Source: Rhodamnia argentea
Lineage: Eukaryota; Streptophyta; Magnoliopsida; Myrtales; Myrtaceae
Assembly (NCBI RefSeq): GCF_020921035.1
Contig: NC_063160.1
Location: 516,501 to 580,500, forward strand
DNA length: 64,000 nt
Direction: 5' to 3'
Shown here in pieces: positions 21,266 through 33,865 of this stretch. The translations under genes and the position numbers were made by a program. Under the pieces are notes generated by a model. That model searched no databases. It had not been told where the DNA came from and saw only the letters and a list, made by a program, of their open reading frames with translations. The number at the start of each line of letters is the position of its first letter. Position 1 is the stretch's first letter.

Positions 21266-24200
21266 ATGGCACCGCCGGCGGCCGCTGGAGGTGGCGGCGG
21301 AGGAGGAGGAGCAGGAGGAGAGCAGCAGCAGCAGCAGAGAGCGCAGGGCGGATTCAGTCTCACCGGAATCATCAGGATAGCCGTCTTCTGGTACTTCGCC
21401 TCCAAGTTCTTCTCCCCCAAGAAGCCCTCTGATCCTTCCATGCTCATGTCCAATCTCTTCCAGAAAGGCGAATCCCTGGTAAGACGCCAGCCTCCGCTCC
21501 ATGCTCTGATTTGATTGCCACCCCCAATGACCTCTCTCTCTCTCTCTCGTCGGGGAGAGCCTCCTCAACTTTTTGCGCCTTTCTCGCAGGATATGTGGGT
21601 GTACCTCTCCGAACACGAGAAGTTCAATGACTTCGGTAGTGAAGGTGCGCTTGTTTGGCATGAGACCAACATTCCGTACGCTGATTGGGGACCGCACAGT
21701 ACTCGTTCTCTTTCCTTGACCTATCATCCTTCCGAGGTAACGCAAATTCGTTGTCATCTGCTTTTGCACCTTCAAGGCCTAATTTTGATATGCGGTTGAA
21801 ATCTAGCTTTTTGGTCATTTGAGTACACAAATTAGTAACGCTGGGAGGAACGTTGATTGCAGGCTCTGAAGCACAATGGGAGTCTCTACGCTCATGTCTT
21901 CTTTGCGCGATCTGGCTACCCTCCTGATCCGAGTGATCCCGAGTACCAGCCGCTTTCCGCTTTCGGGAAGACACACCGTATGTTGCTATTGCTTTACTTT
22001 TCTCCTCTTCTTTTTTTTTTTTTTGCTTGAGCTACATGGCTAGTTATTTCAAGGAACCTCCTCGCTTTGATCTTTCAGCTGTTGTGACACACTTGCCCAA
22101 GTCAAAGGCGGATAAAAGAAAGCGCTTGTTGGGTGGTCAGGGAGAATCTGATGGAGGTGGAAGCGTCTCTGAGGTTTCCCTGCCCTCTTTTTTATTTTTT
22201 ATTTTTTTGTCTTTCATATGCGCTATTATTGATTTAGCAGTTGTATGTGCTACGTACCCCACCAGAAATTTACTGTTCGGTGTGCACTATACGCTATGCC
22301 ACTTCCATGGCTTCATGTTTTCACCCATTTGATGGCTTTTTTGGTTTAACAACTTGTGTTTTGGGTCCAGGTTGTCGAAGAAGATAAGGATGAGGGCCCT
22401 GTTGAATGGATCCCATATTGGAAGCCAAATGTCACAATTAATCTCGTTGAGGACTTCACACGGTAATTTTGTCTTTCTTATGTTTTCTCAATTTTGGAAT
22501 CAAGTAATGGAATAGGTAACCACGTTTTTATTCTAGTTGGCATGTCAACAAGCTTTATGCCACTAGTTCTGTGGTTGATGTTTGCTACGAAGGGTCCATT
22601 GAATTCGAGTTCACTCTTCTTGTTGAAAGTATGAAACCTATCATTTTGAGGTATTTTTTCTGCGTGTCAGTGACTCTGCCGATGTGTGGCCGCACTTTTG
22701 TGTCAACATAGTTGGTACTTTGCATTGATATGATAATGTAACTGTGTTTTAGTGTCTTATCCGCTCTATTTAGGTATGGAATGCATGTGACGCCAAATAG
22801 CTAACGGATAAAGATGCTTTTGTTGGCCGTCTTCCACCTTTACGACTTCAGCATTTAGTTAACTGGAGCTTGTCATTTTTCTTTTTCTTGCATATATTTG
22901 CTTGCTGCCTCATGAGTTTGAGGTGTTCTGTATCTTTTGAACTTGTAAAACCAATGAGCTGTTCTGGAAACTATATGAATGCAAAAGTGTTCGCAGATTG
23001 TTTCCCTTTTCCAGACCCTTACTGACAACTTGGCTTCATCATGTGGAGTTTGTTGGGCATTGCAATCCCTAGTTAGCTTTAGATTGTAAAAATATACTAG
23101 TTCTTTTCTAAGGAAGAAGAACAAACAATATTGTAGAAGTGAATGGTCCAAACCATTTAAAGTTTTGTCTCTGCCAAGTTTATTCTCTAATCTGTCCTAT
23201 CAATCAGTTGTTCTCGTTATCAAGTACCTCTTCAGCATTAGGAAGAAGTCATAATGTTGTCGATCTCTGTGTCTTCATCTGCTTCTTGGATTACTTGGGT
23301 TGCTTTCCTCAGCATCTTATTTAGCCCTTATAACTCATCATTGGTGATCTATTGGCAGGTATCCTCACAACGCTGTACCGCCAAATGTTGCTCCTTGTAT
23401 CCTTGATAATTTCCGTGCTTTTACCTTTGCAATTGTTGATAAAAATGCAGTTGGCTGCCGTGATTTTCGTTGGGTTTGGCTGCTGTGATTTTCGTTGGGT
23501 TTTCATCGTGTTCGCTATTTGTGTTTATTCATTGGGCATCTTGAACTGTGCTTAATGAAGAAATAATGGTTATGCATGCACCATACATATGTGGAATGTT
23601 ATAAGGTGCTTCTCTATCAATTTTTCAGAATTTGGTTGATATTCTGATGATGGAGATGTCTACTATTGTCATGGTGCAGAATGGGCCTTCAAGGATGAGA
23701 TAATGTTGACTCTATTGCCTATTAAAAAATAAAGAAGGTTTAGACTGTTTTGGTTGTTATTTGACTGTATACATCACGAGTCATAAACTTTTTTGCAGTA
23801 ATGGCTTCTGAAAGTGCATTCTCAGTTCTGATGGACTTCTCTAAACATATATGTGTTGTCATTCGGTTATTATTAATTTTTCTCGAGACGTTACTTTAGC
23901 TGAGTGGTTAGATGAATTGTTTGATCCACATGCTTCTCAAGCTCCAAAAAGGAAAAAAATTTCTTCAAAGATTTGCACTTCATGATTTACTTTTTCTGTT
24001 TGCGATTTATTCACTTTTCATGAATGGAACATCTATTTTTTGTAGAGATATATATGGAGACTTTTATTTCTATGTTCTGATCATATTGTGTCTTGCTTTT
24101 GGGATAAACTAGCTTTCCTACCATGTTGATGGAATCAATACTTCTAGACGTTAATCTTCTTGACTCTATATATCCAGACTTGAATGTTGAACCTAGTACA

Positions 24201-26957
24201 GGAAGTTATTATCCAACTATCTACTTCAACGAATTTTGGTTGCTTAGAAATAAGTTGATACCCATTAATGAGACGGTGGATGAAGTGCCACTAAATCTGG
24301 AGGTGGGTCCAATCAGCATGACGAAGTGGCAATTATTTTTACAAATTGATCAATCATTTCAAGTCCATCGCAGTTATGGAAGTATGCTTGAGGGGGAGTC
24401 TGATGAACTTAAGGTACTTCTCCTTTCATGTGTGCTCTTCACTCTTTATTACTTGCCGTGTTTATTTGGTTTTGCAATTTGATCTCTTCTTTAAATTCCA
24501 GAGGGTATTCTTGGAAGGAAATCCATATCTCCTGGGGATCACAATGGTTGTTTCAGTACTTCATTCAGTGTTTGACTTCCTCGCGTTCAAGAATGGTACG
24601 AATTTAGTAGGCATTGATATCCGAGCAGTCTCACTTGGGCAGGATGATGGCTAATAAATATCTATTTGATTTCTCTGTAGATATCCAATTTTGGAACAAA
24701 AACAAGTCTATGGAGGGTCTTTCTGCAAAGTCTGTCGTTGTGAACTTCATTAGTCAGCTCATTGTATTCCTTTATCTGCTTGACAATGACACATCATGGA
24801 TGATACTGGCAAGTTCTGGAGTTGGTTGCTGCATAGAGTTCTGGAAGATTGGGAAGGCAATGCACATAGAGGTATTGTTAAGAAAGCATGCATGAGCTTT
24901 TCTTGTAGGCATCTCTGTTTAGGGCTGCACAGGAGTAAGCATGATCCCACTCTTGTGAATTTCTTTAGTTTACTCTCTTAATCTAACACAAGGAGAAATC
25001 CAATAGTAACACAATGATGTTATGCTCTGTGGGTTGCATTAATACTTCTAAATTGTCCAGTTTTCCCAGTGTCTTAACTCTTCTCTTTCATCTCTAGATT
25101 GATAGGAGTGGCAAGATACCCATGTTGAAGTTTCGTGATCGGGAATCGTATGCAGGGAACAAAACGAAAGAATATGATGATCTTGCTATGAAGTATCTCT
25201 CCTATGTTCTTTTCTTCCTTGTGGCATGCTCTTCAGTTTACTCCCTTATGTATGAGAGCCACAAGAGCTGGTATTCATGGATTCTCTCTTCACTCACAAG
25301 CTGTGTTTACATGTTTGGTAAGTCTTCTCCCGTACACTCCACTCATATAAGGGAATGGAAAGTAGGAGCTAGTAAAAAAAGTGGTTGGGCATTTCTGTCA
25401 AGTGTCTTCTGCTACCTTTGTTTTTTGGCCTCCGTCTTTCCGCTACTTCTGCTGTATCTTAGTTCTATTTGCAATGATACTATGTCATTCTTGAGCTGCT
25501 GATCTCAAGTTTAGGTCACAACCACTACTTTGACTATGAACTAATCCACTCAATATACTGAGGTGGAAAAAAATCCTATGTACTTCCAAAATGTAGAGAA
25601 TTATGATGACTTTAAATAGTACATGGTTTTCAAAATTTTGAGGTGTTCAGCGTAAAGTAAAAGCCTGATACTCTAAGATGGAGCCTGAAGCCATACCGAA
25701 CACTTGTGGAACTTTTTTCCATACCAATCAAGAGGAAACATGAGTAGCAGAATGTGCATGTAGCATTTCTTGAAGTCTCTTTGCTGTCCCCTAAGTATAT
25801 GCTTTGTACTGCTCTATTATGATTTCCTTGCCTAACCTTTGTCTGGTTATAATTCTTTTGGGAGTTAACCTTCTACTTGGAAAAGTTTCACTTTTGTCAT
25901 GCCCTAGTAATTGAAATGATTTGAATATTGAGCATACTTCATGCGAATTCTTTCAACTTTACAGTTGAATCAAGACTTGGGGTTATGGAATCTTTTGCAT
26001 GTTTTCTTGCTAGTGTACAATAGTTGATAAGTTCAGTCATAGTCATTTGGCCACGTATAATACATGTTTGTCAGTGATCCTTTCGGAATTTTTAAGTATT
26101 GATGCTAAACCTTCTTGCCCTGAGATTCTTCAAAGGTACTTATTACTTTGTTTTGCTTTTGTTTTTGGGCTTTCAATTTTATTCTGTATGTTCTTGCGAA
26201 GGATGTCTGTCTCTCTTGTTCTACCTTGGTTATTTGTGATAGTGATCTCTCTTATCAAATGACAGAGAGCAGAACTGCCCTAAAGTTTGGATTAACTGCT
26301 ATTGTTGCAGGGAATATAGATTGTCGTCATTTTGCTCTAGTTTTTAAATTTCCTGTCACTCTGTGGTTGCAGGGTTCATCACAATGTGCCCTCAGTTATT
26401 CATAAACTATAAACTGAAGTCAGTGGCACATCTACCTTGGAGACAGATGACATACAAGTTTCTGAACACCATCATTGATGATCTCTTTGCCTTTGTCATT
26501 AAAATGCCAACACTTCATCGGCTCTCTGTCTTCCGCGATGGTAATCTAATCATTTGTAGCTAATTTATCTTCTTGCTACCAAACTGAGTAAATTGTATCT
26601 GTGGAGGTTTATGGTCATTGACACACTAGCGCACTTAAGTTATGGCCCTTTCCTCTCTTTTTAAAATAATCAAAATTAAGTTGGTTGTCTGATCTACAAT
26701 ATTGTGCTGGATTATTCTCTACTGCCTTCTGAATCTGCTGTTCTAGTCTTTTTGTCTGGTTGTTATCAGCAATTTTCATATTTGTTTCGCGGTGGTATTG
26801 TGCAGACATTATTTTCCTGATATATGTGTACCAAAGATGGGTATACCCTGTTGACAAGACACGCGTCAATGAATTTGGATTCGCCGGTGAAGATGTTCAA
26901 GCATCCCAGGGTGCAGAGGTGGTTTCCTCGACGGAAGGGGATAAGAAAACAAACTGA
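21266..26957 (+). CDS. CLPTM1-family multipass membrane protein (At5g08500-like)
   Basis: Twelve exons: 21266-21478, 21590-21736, 21863-21977, 22079-22173, 22371-22462, 23359-23396, 24178-24413, 24502-24595, 24681-24871, 25098-25317, 26373-26540 and 26806-26957. They total 1,761 nt in one unbroken frame, 586 aa, close to the Arabidopsis length. Family landmarks are all present: NIPYADWGPH, WIPYWKPNVTINLVEDFT, YYPTIYFNEFWLL, FDFLAFKNDIQFWN, GFITMCPQLFINYKLKSVAH, TIIDDLFAFVIKMP, and a WVYPVDKTRVNEFG end. One transmembrane helix lies near residues 33-50 and several in the C-terminal half. Animal CLPTM1 and CLPTM1L act in the ER on membrane-protein trafficking and glucosaminyl-PI scrambling; the plant role is inferred. 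The N-terminus has Gly9 and Gln5 homopolymer tracts. Exon 6 is only 38 nt. Confidence 0.95.
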
Positions 26958-28779
26958 GCCACCATTGATCCATTTGAGACAAGGCCTCTGGCACAGGATG
27001 TGCAGCTAAGATCGGGAGTGTCTCTCGCTTGCTTCCCATTTTTCTTTTGTTTACAGTTATTAACTTTGGCAAATTTTGGCTTGTTTAGCATTTGTAGGAT
27101 ATATGTACACACACTTATTTAAGGAAGGCTTGTAGGCAGGGTAGCATCCTACAGAATAGCGGGGCCTAGCGGCATGCAAGGAGCTCTGAGCTTTTTAAGG
27201 AGCTTTGCAGTTCCTTCTTGCACACACCATGTCCATGACCGTGATATTAATTGCCTTTTTCTTCTTCGATGGCAGCTCTACATTCCGTAACAAAATGTTT
27301 AGATAGACCGCTTGGTCCTTTTCTTGATTATTGTTTGGTTTGAGTGTGTTTTTTTCTTTCTTACAGTTTGAACTCACACGTCCATGTGTGTTATTATTGT
27401 AACCATGCATTTTTTTTTTAGTTAGATGTTTCAGAGGAAAAAGATTGCCTTTAATTTCTGAGTAATTGCAAGAAATGCAAATGTACGGCATTCTGGTCTT
27501 ATTTCAAGGAGTGTGAGTCGTCCTTGACTGAGACTGACCTTTCTTTAGCAGTTGCTAGCTTTTGCAGTGTTTCTGCTCTATGATTTTGGACCAACCTTTT
27601 ATATGGTGAGGGTCAACGCGTTCTTTCCTTGGTCTTGTTCTATACTATGCCTTTCCCTTGCTGCTGGAGGCCATTGACTCTTAGCAAATGGAATGCTATT
27701 ATCTTTGATACGAGGGGACTTTGGATGTTTGGTATGGAGCATTGCGATTATCTTTGGTATGGGTGCGATTATCTTTTTCCGCACACTACTGTTCATCTTC
27801 TTCGCTAGAGAGTTCCTATTCATCGACTATGGCGGCCCAATCTTGTTCTGAGGTTACAATTGTCAACTGAGGGATTGTATGAGCTTCTGGGAACGCCAGC
27901 CAATCCACGTCTATGGTCGGTGGTGAGCCATTGAACCTTTAGATATGGAGGCTTGTCCCATGGCATGGAGTTCGTCGAGATCTTGAGCGATGCCGTGGCG
28001 GAGCTCGAAGTCATTAAGTTTGGCCAAGATCTTGAAGGCCTTAAGACTTGTCTGGTGAAGACGATAAACAGTAAGAATAAGTAAGAAAAGGAAAAGAAAA
28101 AAAAAAGTAAAGGAAGAAAAATCAGAAAAAAGGGGAAAAAATGAAAAATGATATGGTTTTGATATATAACTGATTTGGTAATTCTTCTTGAAGTTTTTTA
28201 ATCAGTTTCTTCTATGTTTAGTGGCTTATAATCTGAGTTAATCTTTGTCGATAATCATTAGATGGTCTCAATGCCTCTTGTTTCAATCGTGTTAAAGGAT
28301 AATAATACCCCGCCTCGAATATAAACATGAAGTAAAGTCAAAATAAGGTTAACAGTACATGAATAGAATAGGGTGTCGGTCACAATAAATAGATGCATTA
28401 TAATTTAATTAAGACAAGAGAAGAACATCTGTTTAAAAAGCATGCTGTTTTTTTTTAGTTCAACAAAATTTCACAAGACATACTAGAGCTATTGGAGAAA
28501 GTATATCTCAACACCACCAACATAATAGGATAATGTGCTGGGAGACGGGTCTTGGGTTACTCATCAAGCCTTATTTTCATACTCGTTTTGGTCTTATACT
28601 TTTTAAGCTGTTGCATATCTAATAAATCGTCTACCTACACCGGTTTTAGGATCCAAATTTCCTTTTGAGGCTCTTTTCGACTCTCGTCGAAATTATAAGA
28701 AATTTCGAGTTTTTAGTTGCTTGTATTATACTTATAGCAAGCATGAACTTAAATATAGATTAAAACTTTATATTTTTCT
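26958..28779. other. 3' flank of CLPTM1 and intergenic DNA
   Basis: Roughly the first 500 bp is probably the CLPTM1 3' UTR. The remainder has no recognisable gene. An A-rich tract lies at 28075-28150. The Copia remnant begins to be recognisable near 28.8 kb, and its left edge may lie somewhat earlier. Confidence 0.4.
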
Positions 28780-31700
28780 TACTTATTCTTGCAATCAAAG
28801 TGCTTACAAGTGTTGAGATTCTCAACAAAACAAAGTGTTTTGTCTCCAGTCATGTGGTGTTTACCGAGTCCATCTTTCCCTACTCCAATCTCAATCCAAT
28901 CTGCACCACCTCAAATTACCTGTGCGCAATCTCGTCTCTTAATGAAGAATTCAGCTACCTTTCAACACTAGACGTTTAATCCCCACCATCACAAGTCATC
29001 AGCAACACAAGCTCCTATGCCTCCCACGGAGTCGTACGCTTCATCCGGCCCCTCTACCACAGTTCCATCAATACTTACACGTTCCCATCTGATGATTACT
29101 TGCTATTAGAATAACATATAGAAAACCCAAACCAACACACTCAGCTACCAGACATCCTTGGCCTCCCTCTATTGAACTAACATGTGTTTCCTGAGCCTTA
29201 AAAGACCTGAACTGGCACGTTTCTTTGGCGGAGAAATTTAATGTGACTCTAAAATGATACATGGCGCCTTTTTCCTTGGCTCATCATAATGTGCAAATGG
29301 ATATTTTAAGTTAAGCAGAAACCATATTGTAGCATAGCTTGGTACAGAGCGCGCCTTATCGCCAAGGGATCCAACCAATGGTCCGGACTTAACTATGATC
29401 ATACTTCCAATCCAATTGTTAAACCAACCCCGTCTTATCAACTGGTTGGCCTCTTCTATAATGGACGCTAACAATGCTTTCTTCCATGGCACTCTTATGA
29501 AGGACGTCTATATGCATCAACCATCGGGGTTTGTCGATTAATCACATCCTAATCATATATGTCAACTGAAGAAGGCTATTTACAGTCTTAAGCAAGCCCC
29601 TTGCAATGTTATTGAGCATTCAATTCCTTTGTCATTTCATTTGGATTTGTCCAAACAAAATCAAATTCCTTACTTTTTATATACAAACATGATGGTATAA
29701 TTGCTTATTTCTTAATCTATGTATATAATATGATCAAAATAAAGTGACACGAAATTTTTGCAACTATTTTTTGGAGCTCTTGCGGGTAAATTTTTACAGG
29801 ATCTAGGGGGCTCTATATTACTTCTTGGAATTGAGGTGATCCGCACAAAGTCCGGTCTCTTTTTCACACGACACAAGCATGTAAGGGACATTCTTATCAA
29901 GCAACCATGCTTGGAGCCTAGGGGATTGCTACCCCAATGCCACTAAACCTTCTTAGTCATGCATCAACCAACAAAGTTGCATTAGTGTGCTATTAAACAT
30001 GTTTTATGTTATCTCAAAGGGACTGCCAATCTTGGCTTGCATTTACAATGTAGTCCCTCTTCATTGCTATATACACTTTTCTAATGTTGATTGGGCATAA
30101 AATCCAAATGGTCGTAAGTCTATAACTGCCTACGTTGTTTATATCAAATGAAATCCTATATTGTGGTGCTCTCGAAAACAATGATCTGTTGCTTGTTCAT
30201 TCACGGAAGTCGAGTATCATGCTATCGTTACGACACCCTTTGAGCTCACATGGATTTGATCCCTCTTGCATGAACTTGGAGTATCTTCTCATGATGACCT
30301 GAAAATCCTCACCGGTTTAAGAGTGGATTAACATTTATTGAGTTCGGATTATTGGGTAAGATTTAAGGGATTATCATCTGAACTCATTGGTATTTTTTAG
30401 GATTTGTTATTGGCCCGGTAATATTTTTAGGGATATTAAGTGTTTGATTTAGGTCCCATCGGATCAAATATATGTAAAATTAGGACAACCGGGAGAAGAA
30501 GCATGACGTGGCGAGCCACATGTCAGCATGTGGCCAAGCGGTGTGCCGCGTGTCACCACCACGGTGCATGTGGCAAAGAAGGTGCCACATGTCATCGTGG
30601 GGTGGCACGTGGTTGATACATGTCACGGACATGTGACATGTGTTGCCGCACGGATAATCTGAAGATGACTCGCCCAAGATGACCGAGTCCACCTTGCTTC
30701 CCCTATATAAACCTTTGGAGTCAATTCATTCGTCGTATGATCGTCAGAATGTAGTCACTCTGCTTCCGTATATCCTCTAAGACCCCCGACCCTTGCTTGC
30801 CATCCAAGACCATTGTCCGTCCGCTTCACCTCATCATCGGCGCCGTCGTCGCCCTTGGTAGTCCGACCGCCGGTGTGATGTCGGCATTTGCCCTAGCCTT
30901 GGCCGCCCGTTCATTTGTCCAATTGTTCATTCGTTGTTTTCTCGATTATTCGAGGCAAGTTGATTTCTAGTCCCGATTATTGGATTATCTATGGTTTTTC
31001 TATTGTGAACATTGTTTGCCGATCTATTTTGGTTGTGATAGCATTGATTTGGATATTCTGAGATTTTGAGATCCTAGCCTTGAGGATCCTAGACTCTGGT
31101 TTGATAAACCTTGATTTGTGGTGATTATGGCTTTGGTGAGATTCTATCATTGGATTCTAATTGAGTTTATCAGTAGATTCTGGTTGATTCTATCCTTGGA
31201 TTCTGATTGAGTTTATCGTTGGATTCTGATTGAGTTTGGAATTCTATCCTTTGGATTACCTTGGATTTTGATGAGGTGACTTTGATTGCAATTCTGCGAT
31301 TCTATAACTAGTTTAGTCGTTCGACCTAGGAATTTACTTGCGGAGCCTTGAGCTCACCCCCGTTGATAATACCTTTTTCGGACGAGCAAGCTAACTGGAG
31401 GCGATAGATGATGATACTGAAAATTGGAAGTAGATTACCTCTTGTTATAATATTCCCATGTGAATATTGTAAATAAGTGAAGTGGCCGTATGAATTTGTA
31501 ATAAAGAGTAGTTGATGTAGTTGAATAAACGAGATATGAATAAGAGTGTGTAAGTCAAGTTGTTGAATGATCTTGTTGTTTCAAATATGTGTTATCTAGT
31601 TAGTGAAACCCATGAAAGGCCATACCCTTTAGTAGGCGTGCCTGCCATTGAATGTTTTGTATTCCATGCACTTGTGTCCGTATGGCCGTCCGGTTTGATT

Positions 31701-32008
31701 TTCTATTTTAGAGCTTTCATATGCGCCAATTACTCCGAAAGATTAATTAAAGAGAAACGCGAGTATAGCAATCCCTTCAAGTGTGGCGGTTTGGGATGCT
31801 ACACTTATTTAGCCACACCTAGCATTTAGTGTGACAATGTTAGTACTATTTACATGTGCGTCAATCCTGTTTTTCATTATAAAATGAAACACATTGCCAT
31901 TGATTATCATTTTATCTGCGACATGGTTGACAAAGGTCACTTGCGGGTATGTTGTGTGTCCAATCATGGTCAACTCGCAGATACACTAACAAAGCCTCTT
32001 GTATGAAA
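28780..32008 (+). mobile_element. Decayed Ty1/Copia LTR retrotransposon (pol remnant)
   Basis: Plus-strand pol fossil. In order there is integrase-end-like sequence (about 28.8-29.0 kb), reverse transcriptase (about 29.2-29.7 kb, including the FFHGTLMKDVYMHQPSG-like stretch), and RNase H. RNase H is in two parts, up to about 30.29 kb and again from about 31.81 kb (NPVFHYKMKHIAIDYHF, ending in an ADTLTKPL motif). The element is broken in many places. I see no gag and no clear LTR pair, so it is an old fragment. About 1.5 kb of unrelated sequence interrupts the RNase H part. Confidence 0.8.
30290..31803 (+). mobile_element. Gypsy-type solo LTR-like segment inside the Copia fossil
   Basis: Non-coding 1.5-kb segment that separates the two RNase H parts of the Copia remnant. 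It looks like one long plant Ty3/Gypsy LTR: a TATA box (CTATATAAA, 30703-30711), a promoter-proximal block rich in CACGTG and ACATGT palindromes (30490-30660), a long T/G-rich leader with repeated GGATTCTGATTGAGTTT units (about 31130-31240), and an end in TTTGGGATGCTACA. No pol lies inside it. The left boundary is uncertain and I could not identify a target-site duplication. Confidence 0.5.
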
Positions 32009-33865
32009 ATTAGAGGTGTCAACTATGGGTAAGTAAAGTTTTAATAAATGAGTTGCTAATGGATTTGAGTTGTAAGCCTTTCTTATATGTGGATCCATAT
32101 AAATTATAAATGTTATTAGTTGAGTTAACCTATTCATGAGATAACATTCTCTTGAACAGTTTGTATATCTTTTACATTTTGAATTTTTGAATTTTTTATT
32201 TTTTTTAATTTTATTTTTCTTTAGGCAAGGGTCGGTTGTCGACCCACCCTGGATTTCATAAATAAAAAAAAGGAAAATAAAATAAAAAAGTAGAATTTTT
32301 TTTAATGAAAGTATAAAAAATTATCCATTAGATTTTTATTGCATGGAAGTGTTTTGGTAATATAATTTTCAAATAAGAAACAATTTTTCTTATATTAGGT
32401 TACATATGCAAGTGTTTAAGTAATATGTGTCGAGTCGGGTACGGGTTGTTAGATTTTTATTACATGAGAATCGAGCAAAACGGGTCGAATGGGTCAATCT
32501 AGATCGAACCATTTTAGACCCGACTTAACTCACCCCGTTTAACAAGTCTAACGACAACGCTTTATTCATGTACGGTCTAAGATCGGCGTTCGCGATTAAA
32601 CGCCTCTCTTGCGGGGGTGTATGGGAGAAGTCAATGTTGGCCACAACCAAGCAATTCCAGAGTTTACTCTCAATCAGATCAAGACCAATCAAGCAATTCC
32701 TGCACTCTTGGCAAGCGCAGTAAGAGTTTCCAAAGTTGAAAAATTCATGCTTATCTTTCCTTGCGTGGAGAATTTTATCTTCCCTAACATAGAGACGGGG
32801 ACACTAGCCTTGGAAATGTTATTTTATGGCATTGATTCTGGCCAATAATGTCTTTCCATGAATTACATTTTAAGAAATGAAAAAAAGTAAAGATGACCTT
32901 TACCCAAATTCTTCAGCAACAGCATCGCAATCCCTATCCCTATCCCTATCCCTTATGTTAGTCTTCACCTGTACGGAAAGATAAATCCGCATCTCTCCTA
33001 CCGTCGCCACGTTAGGACACGACAATATTTACCTTAATCTTCACAAATTATGAACTGCGAACAAGAATTACCATTTCATAATATGGGATTCTACAAATAT
33101 GAACATGATTAAATTAATGTGTGGGTGCGAATGCGATAAATCAAATTTGAGTAAAAATTAGAATTGTTAAAAAAAAGATAAAAAAAGGAAATCGATAATT
33201 ATTTTTTTTTTTGGCCCTTTTCGTTAGGGAACGGCAAAAAGGGGTAATTAATGACGCATTGACCGACGATCTTCCCGAGGTGATGACCGCTGAGTCATCA
33301 TTGATTGCTTTGCGACGTGGACAAACGTCTTTCCCCCACGAACGACGTCGCAACGCAAGCGATGACTCATGCGAGGGTAATCCCGTAATTTCACTCCCGA
33401 AGCCGGCCTCCTAAATATAATGTAATGATAATAATAAAAAAAAAGATAAAAGAAAAAGCTTCGCATTGTTTTCTGGGTCGGTCCCGAAAGCAGTAAATGT
33501 TAATCTCTCTCTCTCTCTCCTCTCAAACCGACTCAAAGAAGAACAAATTTCTCGCGATCTCCCAAACCTTTTTTCCTTTTTAATTACAAAACAACCTCTG
33601 AAAATTAATTAAATTTTTTTTTCATTATTTTGTGTTTTTCTTTAAGTTCCGCCATGGAAATCGACGAATAAGCAGCGACGAAGAAGCAGCAGCCGCAACA
33701 GATTTGTACCCCCGCATCGTCATCCACCCCCACCCCCCGCACCACAATCGAATCTCACAGCCTCACAACCCCTTCCGCCTCTCCCCCGATCTCCGGCCCC
33801 CCAGATCCGCCACCCCCTCTGGCAAGATCTGACCCCCACGCCCCACCATAGCAGCTCTCGGGACC
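32009..33865. other. Intergenic DNA and upstream region of the PHD gene
   Basis: 32.0-32.5 kb is AT-rich and probably Copia flank or other repeat debris, with ACCCG/CGGGT-rich stretches near 32420-32540. A short hexamer repeat lies at 32932-32955. Two GCN4/AP-1-like sites, TGAGTCA (33291-33297) and TGACTCA (33363-33369), lie about 500 bp before the PHD start. A CT run lies at 33505-33522. No coding gene is recognised. Confidence 0.4.

Noticed and set aside
21206-21775. 189-codon minus-strand frame
   Set aside because: Antisense shadow of CLPTM1 exons 1-2 and the TC tract.
22031-22078. An earlier start for CLPTM1 exon 4 (MASYFKEPP...)
   Set aside because: The phase from exon 3 requires a two-base start. 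Using the acceptor at 22078 gives the conserved THPVVTHLPK sequence, and the upstream bases read as intron.
32932-32955. Interstitial telomere repeat
   Set aside because: The unit is a CCCTAT hexamer, not the CCCTAAA heptamer, and only about four copies are present.
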